DNA from: a virus
DNA length: 64,000 nt
Virus record (IMG/VR): IMGVR_UViG_3300032770_000017
Span: 1-64,000 of that record
Strand: one strand, 5' to 3'
Shown here: positions 50,956 to 58,483 of the stretch, piece by piece
Layout: every line of letters begins with the position of its first letter
Numbering within the stretch: position 1 is the first letter of the stretch
The notes under the pieces: generated by a model
What the model was told of the DNA's origin: nothing
The model's database searches: none
The model's input: only the letters and a program-made list of their open reading frames with translations
Program-made: the position numbers and the translations under genes

Positions 50956-50990
50956 CGTTCCCGAGCGGCGGGACCTTGTTCGTTCTTTAG
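50952..50990 (+). pseudogene. Displaced 3' end of the interrupted tail gene
   Basis: Reads TFPSGGTLFVL then stop, nearly identical in protein to the TFPSGGTLFIL end of the gene upstream of the HNH insert, but with GC-rich codons (CCG AGC GGC GGG) instead of the AT-rich ones (CCA AGT GGG GGG). This is the original gene end. The upstream version was brought in by the HNH element. Confidence 0.8.
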
Positions 50991-50992
50991 CG

Positions 50993-51292
50993 ATGCCGTC
51001 CTCCACCGTCGCCGCAGCGCCCGCTCAGAGCCTCACAGAGGCCCCCATCTCGTCGTCGAGCTACACGGTCAACACCGTCTACCCGCCCGCCTCTGGCGCC
51101 CTTGCAGCGGCCCCTATCGCCCTCGCCGCACTGGACACCGTCACCGGCGCGCCGGCTGTGGCTCTAGCCGCGGCCGGAGTGCCACCGAGCCCCAACTCCA
51201 CCACAGCGGCCGTAGCTGCCGGTGCGCTCAGCGCCACGCCTGGGCCGACTGTCGTGACGCCGACCTCCTACGTGATCGGGACGGCGACATGA
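50993..51292 (+). CDS. Ala/Ser/Pro-rich small structural protein, 99 aa
   Basis: Low-complexity protein (TVAAAPAQSLTEAPISSSSY, GALAAAPIALAALDTVTGAP) similar in composition to the protein at 42478. The stop overlaps the next ATG. Likely a tail-tip or decoration component by context only. Confidence 0.5.
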   Translation: MPSSTVAAAPAQSLTEAPISSSSYTVNTVYPPASGALAAAPIALAALDTVTGAPAVALAAAGVPPSPNSTTAAVAAGALSATPGPTVVTPTSYVIGTAT

Positions 51293-52575
51293 CCGGCGCG
51301 GTGGCCTTCGGGCCCACGATCACCCAAAGCGGCATCACCCCGCCGCCTGTCTACACACCGGCGATCACCTGCGGGGTCTACGACCGCTCGGGGACGTTGC
51401 TCAAGGCGCTCCCCAACTCCTACAACCGCCACTGGCAGGACCAGCTCAATGTGGAGGGCACCGGCTCGGCGGTGGTGCAGATATTCGACCCGACCACGGA
51501 ATTGATCGTGTCGTGCGACATCCCATGGCGCTCTATCCTGATCTTCTCGATCGACACCATCCCTCGCTACGCCTCGATCATCGAGCACATGGTGGAGAAG
51601 CTCGTCGCCCAGGGCGAAGAGGTGGACGAGACGCTGGAACTGTCCGGGCGCGGGACGTTGGCGCTGTTCGAGGAGGCGGTCTGCTACCCGGAGAACGGCC
51701 TCAGCCGCCAACCCTTCACCGACACCCGCCTGTTCTCCTACGCGTCGATCGACTTCGATGACTCCATGTGGGCCTCGGCCGTGCAAGTCAAGCTCCAATC
51801 GGACCCGACCTCGGGCCTGCCGTGGGACGGGGCGCCACAGGACTGGCCGGACCACAACGCCTATTGGATCTGGGACCGCGCGGTCACTTCCGCCACGCCC
51901 TGGCCGACGGGCAATGTGTACTTCCGAAAGCAGATCACCATTCCCTCCGGTGGCGATGTGGTGCGGTTCTTCATCACCGCCGACGATGGTTTCGAGTTGT
52001 ACGTGGACGGCGGCCTGCTCCAGAGCGACACCGAGGCGTACCTGTGGGGGGTGACCAGACAGGTCGATCTCTTCCTCGACAGTGGGACTCATCTCGTCGC
52101 GATCAAGGGCACGAACCTGTCGCGGGCCTCGTCGAGCACGAACTATGCCGGCATCATCTGCTCGATGTACGTCGCCAATGGCGACGGCTCGCTGGGCGGC
52201 CTCATCGCCCACACCGACTCGTCATGGAAGATGCTTGCCTATCCGCCCAATCCGCCTGGCTACACCGTGGGGCAGATCCTGCGCATCCTCACCGAAGAGG
52301 CCCAGGCGCGGGGGACGCTATCAGGGATCAGTCTTTCGTTCAATGACACCAACGACTCCAACGGCGTTCCCTGGGCGACGCTGGCCGAGGTGCCGATACA
52401 GGTGGGCGACGACATGCTGACCACGATCAAGCAATTGGCTTCGGCCTATTGCGACGTGGCCATGGGCATCGGCACGCCCGTCCTGTTCGCCTACAACACG
52501 CGCGGCAGTTCGGTGAGCACCACCTTCTCCCGCGGCGTGAACCTGGGCGACTGGACGCAGGATGGCGCGGTCTAA
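51289..52575 (+). CDS. Tail-tip protein (Gp37-like), N-terminal part, interrupted by HNH insertion
   Basis: 428 residues. Start and middle (DRSGTLLKALPNSYNRHWQD, LSGRGTLALFEEAVCYPENG, VPIQVGDDMLTTIKQLASAY) fit the siphovirus Gp37-like tail-tip family. Residues about 160-310 are an inserted lectin-like domain (FRKQITIPSGGDVVRFFITA, DDGFELYVDGGLLQSDTEAY, HLVAIKGTNLSRASSSTNYA) that looks like a galactose-binding or PA14-type fold and may bind host glycans. The frame stops at TAA (52573) after NLGDWTQDGAV, where homologues would continue; the continuation is found after the HNH gene at about 53178. Confidence 0.7.
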   Translation: MTGAVAFGPTITQSGITPPPVYTPAITCGVYDRSGTLLKALPNSYNRHWQDQLNVEGTGSAVVQIFDPTTELIVSCDIPWRSILIFSIDTIPRYASIIEHMVEKLVAQGEEVDETLELSGRGTLALFEEAVCYPENGLSRQPFTDTRLFSYASIDFDDSMWASAVQVKLQSDPTSGLPWDGAPQDWPDHNAYWIWDRAVTSATPWPTGNVYFRKQITIPSGGDVVRFFITADDGFELYVDGGLLQSDTEAYLWGVTRQVDLFLDSGTHLVAIKGTNLSRASSSTNYAGIICSMYVANGDGSLGGLIAHTDSSWKMLAYPPNPPGYTVGQILRILTEEAQARGTLSGISLSFNDTNDSNGVPWATLAEVPIQVGDDMLTTIKQLASAYCDVAMGIGTPVLFAYNTRGSSVSTTFSRGVNLGDWTQDGAV

Positions 52576-52589
52576 ATGGCCCAGAACGG

Positions 52590-52635
52590 TATGCTTGAAC
52601 GACGTTGTCCCCGCGCTGCTGGCGCAGCCGGGGAC
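52590..52635 (+). promoter_or_regulatory. Promoter and hairpin ahead of HNH gene
   Basis: TATGCT (52590-52595) as -10, then an inverted repeat GTCCCCG (52607-52613) / CGGGGAC (52629-52635), then GGAGGT (52652-52657) and the ATG at 52663. Same layout as at 17184 and, on the minus strand, 24698. Confidence 0.5.
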
Positions 52636-52662
52636 GTGCCCGAACCTTGCTGGAGGTCCGAG

Positions 52663-53205
52663 ATGGTCAAGCGTATATGCCTCAAGCCCGATTGTGGTCG
52701 TCCGGTGCTCGCGCGGGGTCTTTGCGGTCGTCACTATCAGCAGTACCGCAATAGTCCCGAATGGCAGCCGATGGAGCCTTTGACTGTAGAGCAACGGTTT
52801 TGGATGAAGGTCACCACGCAGGGCAGTATCCCGCCGTTCCGTCCAGACCTAGGACCATGTTACGAATGGACAGGAGGCAAAGGACATGGCGGTTATGCAC
52901 TGTTCCATCCTGTCGCGGGCGTATCCGCTCCTGCTTACCGATGGATTTATGAGCAGGAGAACGGAGCAGTCCCCAAGGGACTTGAGTTGGATCATCTGTG
53001 CCGAAACCCTGGTTGTGTGCGTCCATCGCACTTAGAGGCCGTCACTCACCTGGAGAACGTTCGGCGTGGGGTTGATGCCTACGAACTGAAGGACACCTGT
53101 CGACGTGGTCATTCCATGATTGGAGTGACTCCGTCGAGCGATGGCTACCGCCATTGTCTTGCCTGTCGCCGATTGACGTGGCGTGCGAGGAGGGGAAGGA
53201 CATAG
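52663..53205 (+). CDS. HNH homing endonuclease interrupting a tail gene
   Basis: 180 residues from the ATG at 52663 (GGAGGT 5 nt upstream). One N-terminal zinc module (CLKPDCGRPVLARGLCGRHY), then an AP2/HNH-type core YEWTGGKGHGGYALFHPVAG, the catalytic stretch GLELDHLCRNPGCVRPSHLE (His near 109 and the C-x-x-x-x-C-x-x-P-x-H-L-E motif), and a C-terminal CRRGHSMIG...CLACRR zinc site. Lower GC than the surrounding gene. Its stop codon TAG (53203) overlaps the first conserved codons of the resumed tail gene. Confidence 0.9.
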   Translation: MVKRICLKPDCGRPVLARGLCGRHYQQYRNSPEWQPMEPLTVEQRFWMKVTTQGSIPPFRPDLGPCYEWTGGKGHGGYALFHPVAGVSAPAYRWIYEQENGAVPKGLELDHLCRNPGCVRPSHLEAVTHLENVRRGVDAYELKDTCRRGHSMIGVTPSSDGYRHCLACRRLTWRARRGRT

Positions 53206-54026
53206 CACAGAACGTTCTGACGAGCCTCTTGATCCGATGGGCCGGCGGGTTCACCTCGGTCGATGATGCCGATGGGATCGCGTCGTTCGGCGTGATCGAA
53301 GGGTTCCTGTCGCTCGGCAACGTCATCGACGAGGCCACGGCCATCACGTTGGGGAACGCAGTGCTCGCCGATCAGGCATCAGTGCAGCTCACGCAGACGG
53401 GCACCATTCAGCCCGCAGGGAGTAGCGATACGCCGTATGTCGGTTTCAACGTGGGCGATGTCGTCACTGCGCCCGACCTCTGTCTCGAAGAGGACGTGTT
53501 CCGCGTCCAGACGATCCAGGTGCAGGAGGACCAGGAGGGCAACCCGATCTACCCGGTGCAGGTCGGCACGCAGCAACAGATCCGAGACGTGCGCATCCAA
53601 TCGTGGCTGCAGCGGATGAACGCCGGCACGCTGGCGGGTACTGCGCAGTCGGCCGCCCCGGCTTCCGGTTCCACACCGCCTGCGGCCACCACGCAGGGGA
53701 TCCAGAACGTCTGGCATATGCCGGGCTCGCTCACGGTGATGACCTCCGACGATTGGTCGCCGCCGCGCTCGGGGACGATGATCCGCCTCGACCTGCGCCT
53801 CACCACGGCCGGGTCAACGGCGACCACGGTCATCCTGTCGATCAACCACACCACGGTGATCGGGTCGAGCACGATTGCCGCTGGCCAGAACATCCCGACG
53901 ACGCCCTTGCTGCTTGACACGCCCGTACTCGGTGTGGGTACGCCGAACGCGACGATCATCAACCTCTACGTGATGACGGCGGGGACTGGCGCGGCCGGGC
54001 TGGTGATGACGCTCACCATTCTCTAA
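53178..54026 (+). CDS. Tail-tip protein (Gp37-like), C-terminal part after HNH insertion
   Basis: About 282 residues. The conserved portion begins AQNVLTSLLIRWAGGFTSVD and continues SFGVIEGFLSLGNVIDEATA, YVGFNVGDVVTAPDLCLEED, IQSWLQRMNAGTLAG, as expected for the second half of the protein at 51289. Start is unclear: GTG at 53178 is given here. TTG at 53154 is in frame, and GAGGAGGGG (53187-53195) sits ideally for an ATA at 53202, which overlaps the HNH stop (ATAG). The final 100 residues are a beta domain with Thr/Ser-rich strands. Confidence 0.6.
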   Translation: MACEEGKDIAQNVLTSLLIRWAGGFTSVDDADGIASFGVIEGFLSLGNVIDEATAITLGNAVLADQASVQLTQTGTIQPAGSSDTPYVGFNVGDVVTAPDLCLEEDVFRVQTIQVQEDQEGNPIYPVQVGTQQQIRDVRIQSWLQRMNAGTLAGTAQSAAPASGSTPPAATTQGIQNVWHMPGSLTVMTSDDWSPPRSGTMIRLDLRLTTAGSTATTVILSINHTTVIGSSTIAAGQNIPTTPLLLDTPVLGVGTPNATIINLYVMTAGTGAAGLVMTLTIL

Positions 54027-56242
54027 TGACGGCGAACTCGGAAATCTATGCATCACCGGATGGTGTCACTTGGACGTTGATGGCTGGCCCTGGCGATAGC
54101 GGAGGACTTGCACTTACCTCGATCGCATGGGACCCCTCATCTGGGGTGTTCACCACAAGCGGGTCGAATAACGTTTACTCAACCGATGGTGTGACCTGGA
54201 CGCTGGTCAGCAACGTGACCAGCCTCTCAAATGTTACGCAGCGTGTGACCTACTCACCGTTGTTCGGGCTTCTCGTTGCGAACAACAACGGCACCGGTGG
54301 CATCACGCCGATGATCGCCACAACATCGGATGGCCACACGACGACATCGCGTGCCCACTACACGGGCGGATCGACGGGAAGCCACACCTTCCGAGACTCG
54401 GTGGACAACGGGTCGATCCTCTGCACAGTTGGGCGGAACCAAACCGGCCTCACCGGGCCAGTGCAAATCAGCGGCTTGGGAACGGTCTACACCGTATCGG
54501 TGGCCACGGGGACGTGGACCGCCAACACGACCAATTCCCCCTTCGGTGCGAACTCCGTCACGAACTCGCCCTTCGGTGACTACACGGCCTCTGCACCGGG
54601 CTCGATCCAGGCGCTCGGTACGGCCATTGGGTGCGACGGGACCACGTTCGCCGCGGCAGGGACCGTCAATGCCAGCAATGGCAGCCGCACCGGTCTCGGG
54701 TTCATCTATACAACGAGCCCCTCCGGATCATGGTCAGCAGGGACCTCTCCCTGGGACTCAAGCACGGTCGCCGTCGTCAACCGTATCGCCTGGGGATCGG
54801 GCGCCGGATGGGTAGCTGTCGGGACGAACGGGCTAACGGGCGCGTCATGCAAAGTCTTATTGACCTCATCGGACGGGCACACATGGACGCAGCAGTCGAC
54901 TCCGATCGATGGCAGCACCAGCGCCGTGCTGAAGGATGTCGTCTGGTCGTCTGCCCTCAGCCTATGGACAGTCGTTGGCAGCGATGGTGCGGGTGACGCA
55001 GTCGTCCTGACATCGCCTGACGGCGCGACTTGGACACGGCGGGACAACGGCGACTCTGGGGTCTGGAACGGGATTGCCTGGTCATCGTCCCTAGGTTTAT
55101 TGGTCGCCGTCGGTCATGTCCTCATTCCTACTGGGCCAGCAATCTGGACGAGCCCTGACGGTTCCACATGGACACAGCGGAGCACGCCCGCCGGTTGGGC
55201 CACCACCGGTGCCGGTGTCACGGTGGAATGGGCGAACTACACCAACGGCAGCGGGACGGTGCAAGAGTTCGTCGCGGCTGCCACGACGACGAGCACGACG
55301 ACCGGCCTCCACCTTGCTCGCAGCACTGATGGCATCAACTGGACCGATGTAACAGGACCACCGACCACGGACAACCCCCAGGCCATCGGCGTGCCCTCCC
55401 CTGGGCTCAGCCTTGGCTCGGCCTTAGCACTTATCACAGATTTCAGCCTGTCAGGTCCCCTCACGATTTACGGCAGTAATGATGGGGTGACCCTGACGTT
55501 GTATTCGGCCACTGATGCCCATGGGCTGATAGCAACCGCCGCGGCCGGACTGATCTATTCGACAATTTCGGGCAAGTGGGTGTTCTCCTCTAATGGCAGT
55601 AATGTGGTCGCGACATCACCTGATGGGCTCACCTGGACGAGCGCCAACCTGACCGGGCTCCTCCAGTTCACGCACTTCAACGCGCTGGCAACGGACGGTT
55701 CCACCTACGTCGTCGGCATGGGCCAGACATCGGGAGGCGGGTCAAACTCGGCGACCGGTTATTCGACCGATGGCGGTGTGACGTGGAATTCGACCAATGA
55801 CTTCGGCCTCAGTGACGTGTGGCATGACTGCGCGTATTGCGGTGGGACCATCGGGTTCGTTGGCGTCGGGACAGCGAACCTGTCTGGCGTCGTTGCTGCC
55901 ACGCTCACCGGAGCAGGTGGCGCAACGTGGTCGGCGCACAATCTGAGCGCCACGTTCGGGAACATCATCGCGCTGGACTATGCGCCCTCGCTCGCGAAGA
56001 TCGTCATGTTGGGCAAGGCGCCCCCGGAGTCCTCCGCGGCCGGCAACCGTGTCGGGACGAGCACCAACGGCACAACCGCCTCAGTCACCGGTTTCGAGAC
56101 AGCCAACCCGTATGCCACCGTCTATGACGTTGCCTGGTCGCCTCAGCTCGGTCTGTTCGTCATCGTCGGATCAGGACCGCCAGCCCCGGCGCCCTCTGTT
56201 CCTTCTTTCATCGTCGGTGAGATCCGTATGCAGGCGGCTTAG
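54026..56242 (+). CDS. Beta-propeller (BNR/Kelch-like) receptor-binding tail protein
   Basis: 738 residues; the ATG overlaps the preceding stop. At least seven repeats of the pattern (Y/V)-x-S-x-DG-x-TW(T)... followed by W-x-x-G/S-x-LGL-x-VAVG are visible: ASPDGVTWT, STDGVTWT, TSSDGHTWT, LTSPDGATWT, WTSPDGSTWT, STDGINWT, TSPDGLTWT, STDGGVTWN. Such repeats build a multi-blade propeller, as in sialidase BNR domains, without the catalytic Arg triad being evident. Large, beta-rich, after the tail-tip gene and before lysin: likely the main receptor-binding protein. Confidence 0.7.
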   Translation: MTANSEIYASPDGVTWTLMAGPGDSGGLALTSIAWDPSSGVFTTSGSNNVYSTDGVTWTLVSNVTSLSNVTQRVTYSPLFGLLVANNNGTGGITPMIATTSDGHTTTSRAHYTGGSTGSHTFRDSVDNGSILCTVGRNQTGLTGPVQISGLGTVYTVSVATGTWTANTTNSPFGANSVTNSPFGDYTASAPGSIQALGTAIGCDGTTFAAAGTVNASNGSRTGLGFIYTTSPSGSWSAGTSPWDSSTVAVVNRIAWGSGAGWVAVGTNGLTGASCKVLLTSSDGHTWTQQSTPIDGSTSAVLKDVVWSSALSLWTVVGSDGAGDAVVLTSPDGATWTRRDNGDSGVWNGIAWSSSLGLLVAVGHVLIPTGPAIWTSPDGSTWTQRSTPAGWATTGAGVTVEWANYTNGSGTVQEFVAAATTTSTTTGLHLARSTDGINWTDVTGPPTTDNPQAIGVPSPGLSLGSALALITDFSLSGPLTIYGSNDGVTLTLYSATDAHGLIATAAAGLIYSTISGKWVFSSNGSNVVATSPDGLTWTSANLTGLLQFTHFNALATDGSTYVVGMGQTSGGGSNSATGYSTDGGVTWNSTNDFGLSDVWHDCAYCGGTIGFVGVGTANLSGVVAATLTGAGGATWSAHNLSATFGNIIALDYAPSLAKIVMLGKAPPESSAAGNRVGTSTNGTTASVTGFETANPYATVYDVAWSPQLGLFVIVGSGPPAPAPSVPSFIVGEIRMQAA

Positions 56243-56245
56243 GAT
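56240..56245 (+). promoter_or_regulatory. Probable -10 box (TAGGAT) for the endolysin gene
   Basis: TAGGAT includes the stop codon of the preceding gene and lies 8 nt before the GTG at 56254. No -35 seen. Confidence 0.5.
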
Positions 56246-56253
56246 CACTGGAC

Positions 56254-57054
56254 GTGACCGAGACGTGGATGCCCGGGGTGACCATTGAGCGCGGCCCATT
56301 CGACAACGGCGCCCATGGTGGCCCAGTGACGGCCCACAACGGCATCGTCGAGCACGTCACCACCAACTGGGCCGACCCGGGCCCGTACTTCTCCCAGCCG
56401 ATCAATCAGGCCTCGTCGCATTTCTGGCTGCGCCAGAACGGGGAGATCGTGCAGTTCCTGCCGCTCGAAGTGGCCTCATGGGCACAGGCCGCCGGCAATT
56501 ACTCCTACGTGAGCGTGGAGACCGACGGCGTACCTGAGGTGGCGCTATCGGATGCCCAGGTGCTGGCCTTTGCCGCCGTCTACCGGTTCGTGGAAACCGC
56601 GGCCGGGCTCGGTGGGTTCGGTTACCGCGTGGCCGAGGTGCCAGGGCAGCCCGGGCTCGGCTGGCACGGCATGGGCGGCGCAGCGTGGGGTGGCCACCTT
56701 CAGTGCCCTGGGGACGTCAGGAAGGCCCAGCGGGGCGCCATCCTGTATCTCGCCGGCGGTGCGGCCCCCGCCGTGACGGTGCCGCCGGCGATCTACCCGT
56801 CGCCCACCCTGACGGCGCCGCTGGTGGACTGGCACATGACCGGGTTCTTCCCGGCCGGCGCGTTGCTGCTCACCCAGGACGGCGCGATCTGGACCTTGGG
56901 CAATGCCCAGTACGCCGGAGGCGCCAACACCCTGCCCGCCTTCGCCGGGCGCACAGCGGCCCGGTTCGGCGCGCTCACCGATGCCGAGGTGGCGGCCAAG
57001 AAGCTGTACGTTGTCCTTGACACGGTCGCGGAACGGTACGCTTTCCCTGCCTGA
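56254..57054 (+). CDS. Endolysin: N-acetylmuramoyl-L-alanine amidase (amidase_2/PGRP fold)
   Basis: 266 residues. Cleaves the lactyl-amide bond between MurNAc and the stem peptide. Zinc ligands are expected at His34 (GIVEHVTTN), His about 138 (LGWHGMGG) and Cys about 153 (HLQCPGD). SSHFWLRQNGEIVQFLPLE is the typical second strand pair of the family. C-terminal about 80 residues (LVDWHMTGFFPAGALLLTQD, GRTAARFGALTDAEVAAKKL) are probably a cell-wall-binding region. It opens the lysis module; holin candidates follow. Confidence 0.85.
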   Translation: MTETWMPGVTIERGPFDNGAHGGPVTAHNGIVEHVTTNWADPGPYFSQPINQASSHFWLRQNGEIVQFLPLEVASWAQAAGNYSYVSVETDGVPEVALSDAQVLAFAAVYRFVETAAGLGGFGYRVAEVPGQPGLGWHGMGGAAWGGHLQCPGDVRKAQRGAILYLAGGAAPAVTVPPAIYPSPTLTAPLVDWHMTGFFPAGALLLTQDGAIWTLGNAQYAGGANTLPAFAGRTAARFGALTDAEVAAKKLYVVLDTVAERYAFPA

Positions 57055-57085
57055 CGCCATTCCGCGCGCGGAGAGGGACGGTCAG

Positions 57086-57091
57086 TAGGGT
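57086..57091 (+). promoter_or_regulatory. Possible -10 box (TAGGGT)
   Basis: TAGGGT lies 9 nt before the ATG at 57101. Same start-proximal arrangement; no -35 identified. Confidence 0.35.
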
Positions 57092-57100
57092 TAGCCCGCA

Positions 57101-57319
57101 ATGGCCTACGTCCCGTCCCTTGAGGAGCGTAGGGCGGATTTCTGCTTCCTCGTCCGTTCCGTCTTGCCGCGATCCATGGCTGACGCCGTCACCGACCGTG
57201 ATATCGACGAGGCGCTCGACGAGGCGCTGTGGGGCGTCCCCTTTGAGCGGGTCGCCACCGATCGGCTGGGCCCGCTCGCCGATGTGATCGCCGTGCGGCT
57301 GCGGGTGAGGTTGGGGTGA
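57101..57319 (+). CDS. Small hypothetical protein, 72 aa
   Basis: Acidic, helical protein (TDRDIDEALDEALWGVPFER) with no membrane segment. The stop overlaps the start of a membrane protein gene. Possibly a lysis regulator by context. Confidence 0.5.
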   Translation: MAYVPSLEERRADFCFLVRSVLPRSMADAVTDRDIDEALDEALWGVPFERVATDRLGPLADVIAVRLRVRLG

Positions 57320-57615
57320 TCGCGCTCGTCGCCCAGGTGGGCTCGGCGAGTTATGACCCCCTCGGCATCGGGGTCGTGGGCGTGCTGTTCGTCTCGTTCG
57401 TCGGGTTCTGGTTAGGGGGCAAGATCATTTCGGGTAGGGAGTACGAGCGTGTGCTCCAGATCAACGACAAACTGTCAGCCGATAACGACCGCCTGCGGGA
57501 ACGGTTGATCGACTCGGCAGACAGACGCGAGGAGAACGCCACGGCGCTGAGAGAGACAGCGGCTGTGCTCAGGGACGTGCTGGTCGTGCTGGAGGTCAAA
57601 AGGCAGGCGGGATGA
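57316..57615 (+). CDS. Holin-like membrane protein with coiled coil, 99 aa
   Basis: One N-terminal transmembrane helix (about 16-38, GIGVVGVLFVSFVGFWLGGK) and a long coiled coil (about 40-95, YERVLQINDKLSADNDRLRE). This is the architecture of the second small membrane protein found after lysins in many actinophages. Could be a holin or a holin regulator. Confidence 0.6.
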   Translation: MIALVAQVGSASYDPLGIGVVGVLFVSFVGFWLGGKIISGREYERVLQINDKLSADNDRLRERLIDSADRREENATALRETAAVLRDVLVVLEVKRQAG

Positions 57616-57806
57616 GCCTGCGCCGCCACCGGGAACCGCAGCCACCACGGGAGATCGAGCACGTCATCGATCGTGACGAGCGCGCCATCCGCGCCCAGGA
57701 GACGGCAGCCGCGCTGATGCACAACGCGCTCGAAGAGGTGCGCAGGGCGATCGAAGACCTGCAGCAGGAGCAAGGAGAGCGCCGCAATGGCACCACCCCT
57801 GAGTGA
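57612..57806 (+). CDS. Small helical protein, 64 aa
   Basis: Charged, entirely helical (EIEHVIDRDERAIRAQETAA, NALEEVRRAIEDLQQEQGER). It overlaps both membrane-protein neighbours, by 4 nt upstream and 20 nt downstream. Unknown function. Confidence 0.5.
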   Translation: MSLRRHREPQPPREIEHVIDRDERAIRAQETAAALMHNALEEVRRAIEDLQQEQGERRNGTTPE

Positions 57807-58221
57807 CATCCCCGAACTGATCGAACGGATCAACGCCGCCATCGCAGAGTCAGAACAGGCACGGGCGGCCAGTGACCGGGCCACGGAGGAACTGGCCTCG
57901 GAACGCCGCTGGCGGCGGTGGGCGGCCGTGTTCGCCGTCGTCCTGGCCGTGGTGATCATCGCCGTGGGCGTGGTCGGCGTCGTGATGATGGTGAGCGTGC
58001 GGGCCACCCAACGCGACAACCACCGGACGCTGATCGCGATCCAACAGGCCACGACGCCCTCATCTGCGCAGGTGAACACCGCGCAGTCACTGATCACGCG
58101 GGTCGTCAACGAGCCCAACTGCGGGCTACGCGAGGACATCGCGCAGGTCGTGCACCTTGCCGTGCCCTCAGTGCCCGCTGCATTGCCCGCTACGGCGTTC
58201 TGCCCGGCATTCACCCCTTGA
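57787..58221 (+). CDS. Single-pass membrane protein, 144 aa
   Basis: N-terminal coiled coil (about 8-45, LIERINAAIAESEQARAASD), a transmembrane helix (about 47-70, AAVFAVVLAVVIIAVGVVGV), and an exported domain with two cysteines (PNCGLREDI, TAFCPAF). This arrangement resembles a spanin- or holin-associated protein but no family is recognised. The long overlap with the preceding gene suggests coupled expression. Confidence 0.5.
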   Translation: MAPPLSDIPELIERINAAIAESEQARAASDRATEELASERRWRRWAAVFAVVLAVVIIAVGVVGVVMMVSVRATQRDNHRTLIAIQQATTPSSAQVNTAQSLITRVVNEPNCGLREDIAQVVHLAVPSVPAALPATAFCPAFTP

Positions 58222-58258
58222 CGGGTGGGCGCGCCCCGAATGGGGTACAGATGGCTCT

Positions 58259-58444
58259 ATGGCAGCAATCCTGTTCCTGTTGGCGTTCATCCTGGCGGCC
58301 ATCCACTGGGGCGGCGGTACCCTGCTCGGCCACCATTACCTTGACGCCTTCTTCACCCTCCTGGCCGCCGGCCTATTCCTGATGGCCATGGGCTGGGGCG
58401 CCATCCCGGTGGCCTTCACCGTGAGACGCCCACCGCCCGGCTAA
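58259..58444 (+). CDS. Two-helix holin candidate, 61 aa
   Basis: Almost wholly hydrophobic: helix 1 about 2-25 (AAILFLLAFILAAIHWGGGT) and helix 2 about 28-52 (LDAFFTLLAAGLFLMAMGWG), short charged C-terminus (RRPPPG). Size and topology fit a class II holin. Confidence 0.6.
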   Translation: MAAILFLLAFILAAIHWGGGTLLGHHYLDAFFTLLAAGLFLMAMGWGAIPVAFTVRRPPPG

Positions 58445-58483
58445 CCGCCGCGGCGCAGATGGCATGGCGTACCATCCGGTGCC

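Noticed and set aside
52576-53205. Group I intron containing the HNH gene
   Set aside because: Only 87 nt lie between the tail-gene stop and the HNH start and almost none after the HNH stop, so a normal ribozyme core does not fit outside the ORF; splicing is not excluded.
58218-58260. TTGACG at 58218 as promoter for the two-helix holin
   Set aside because: No TAnnnT lies at 16-18 nt spacing (TGGGGT at 17), so the evidence is too weak.
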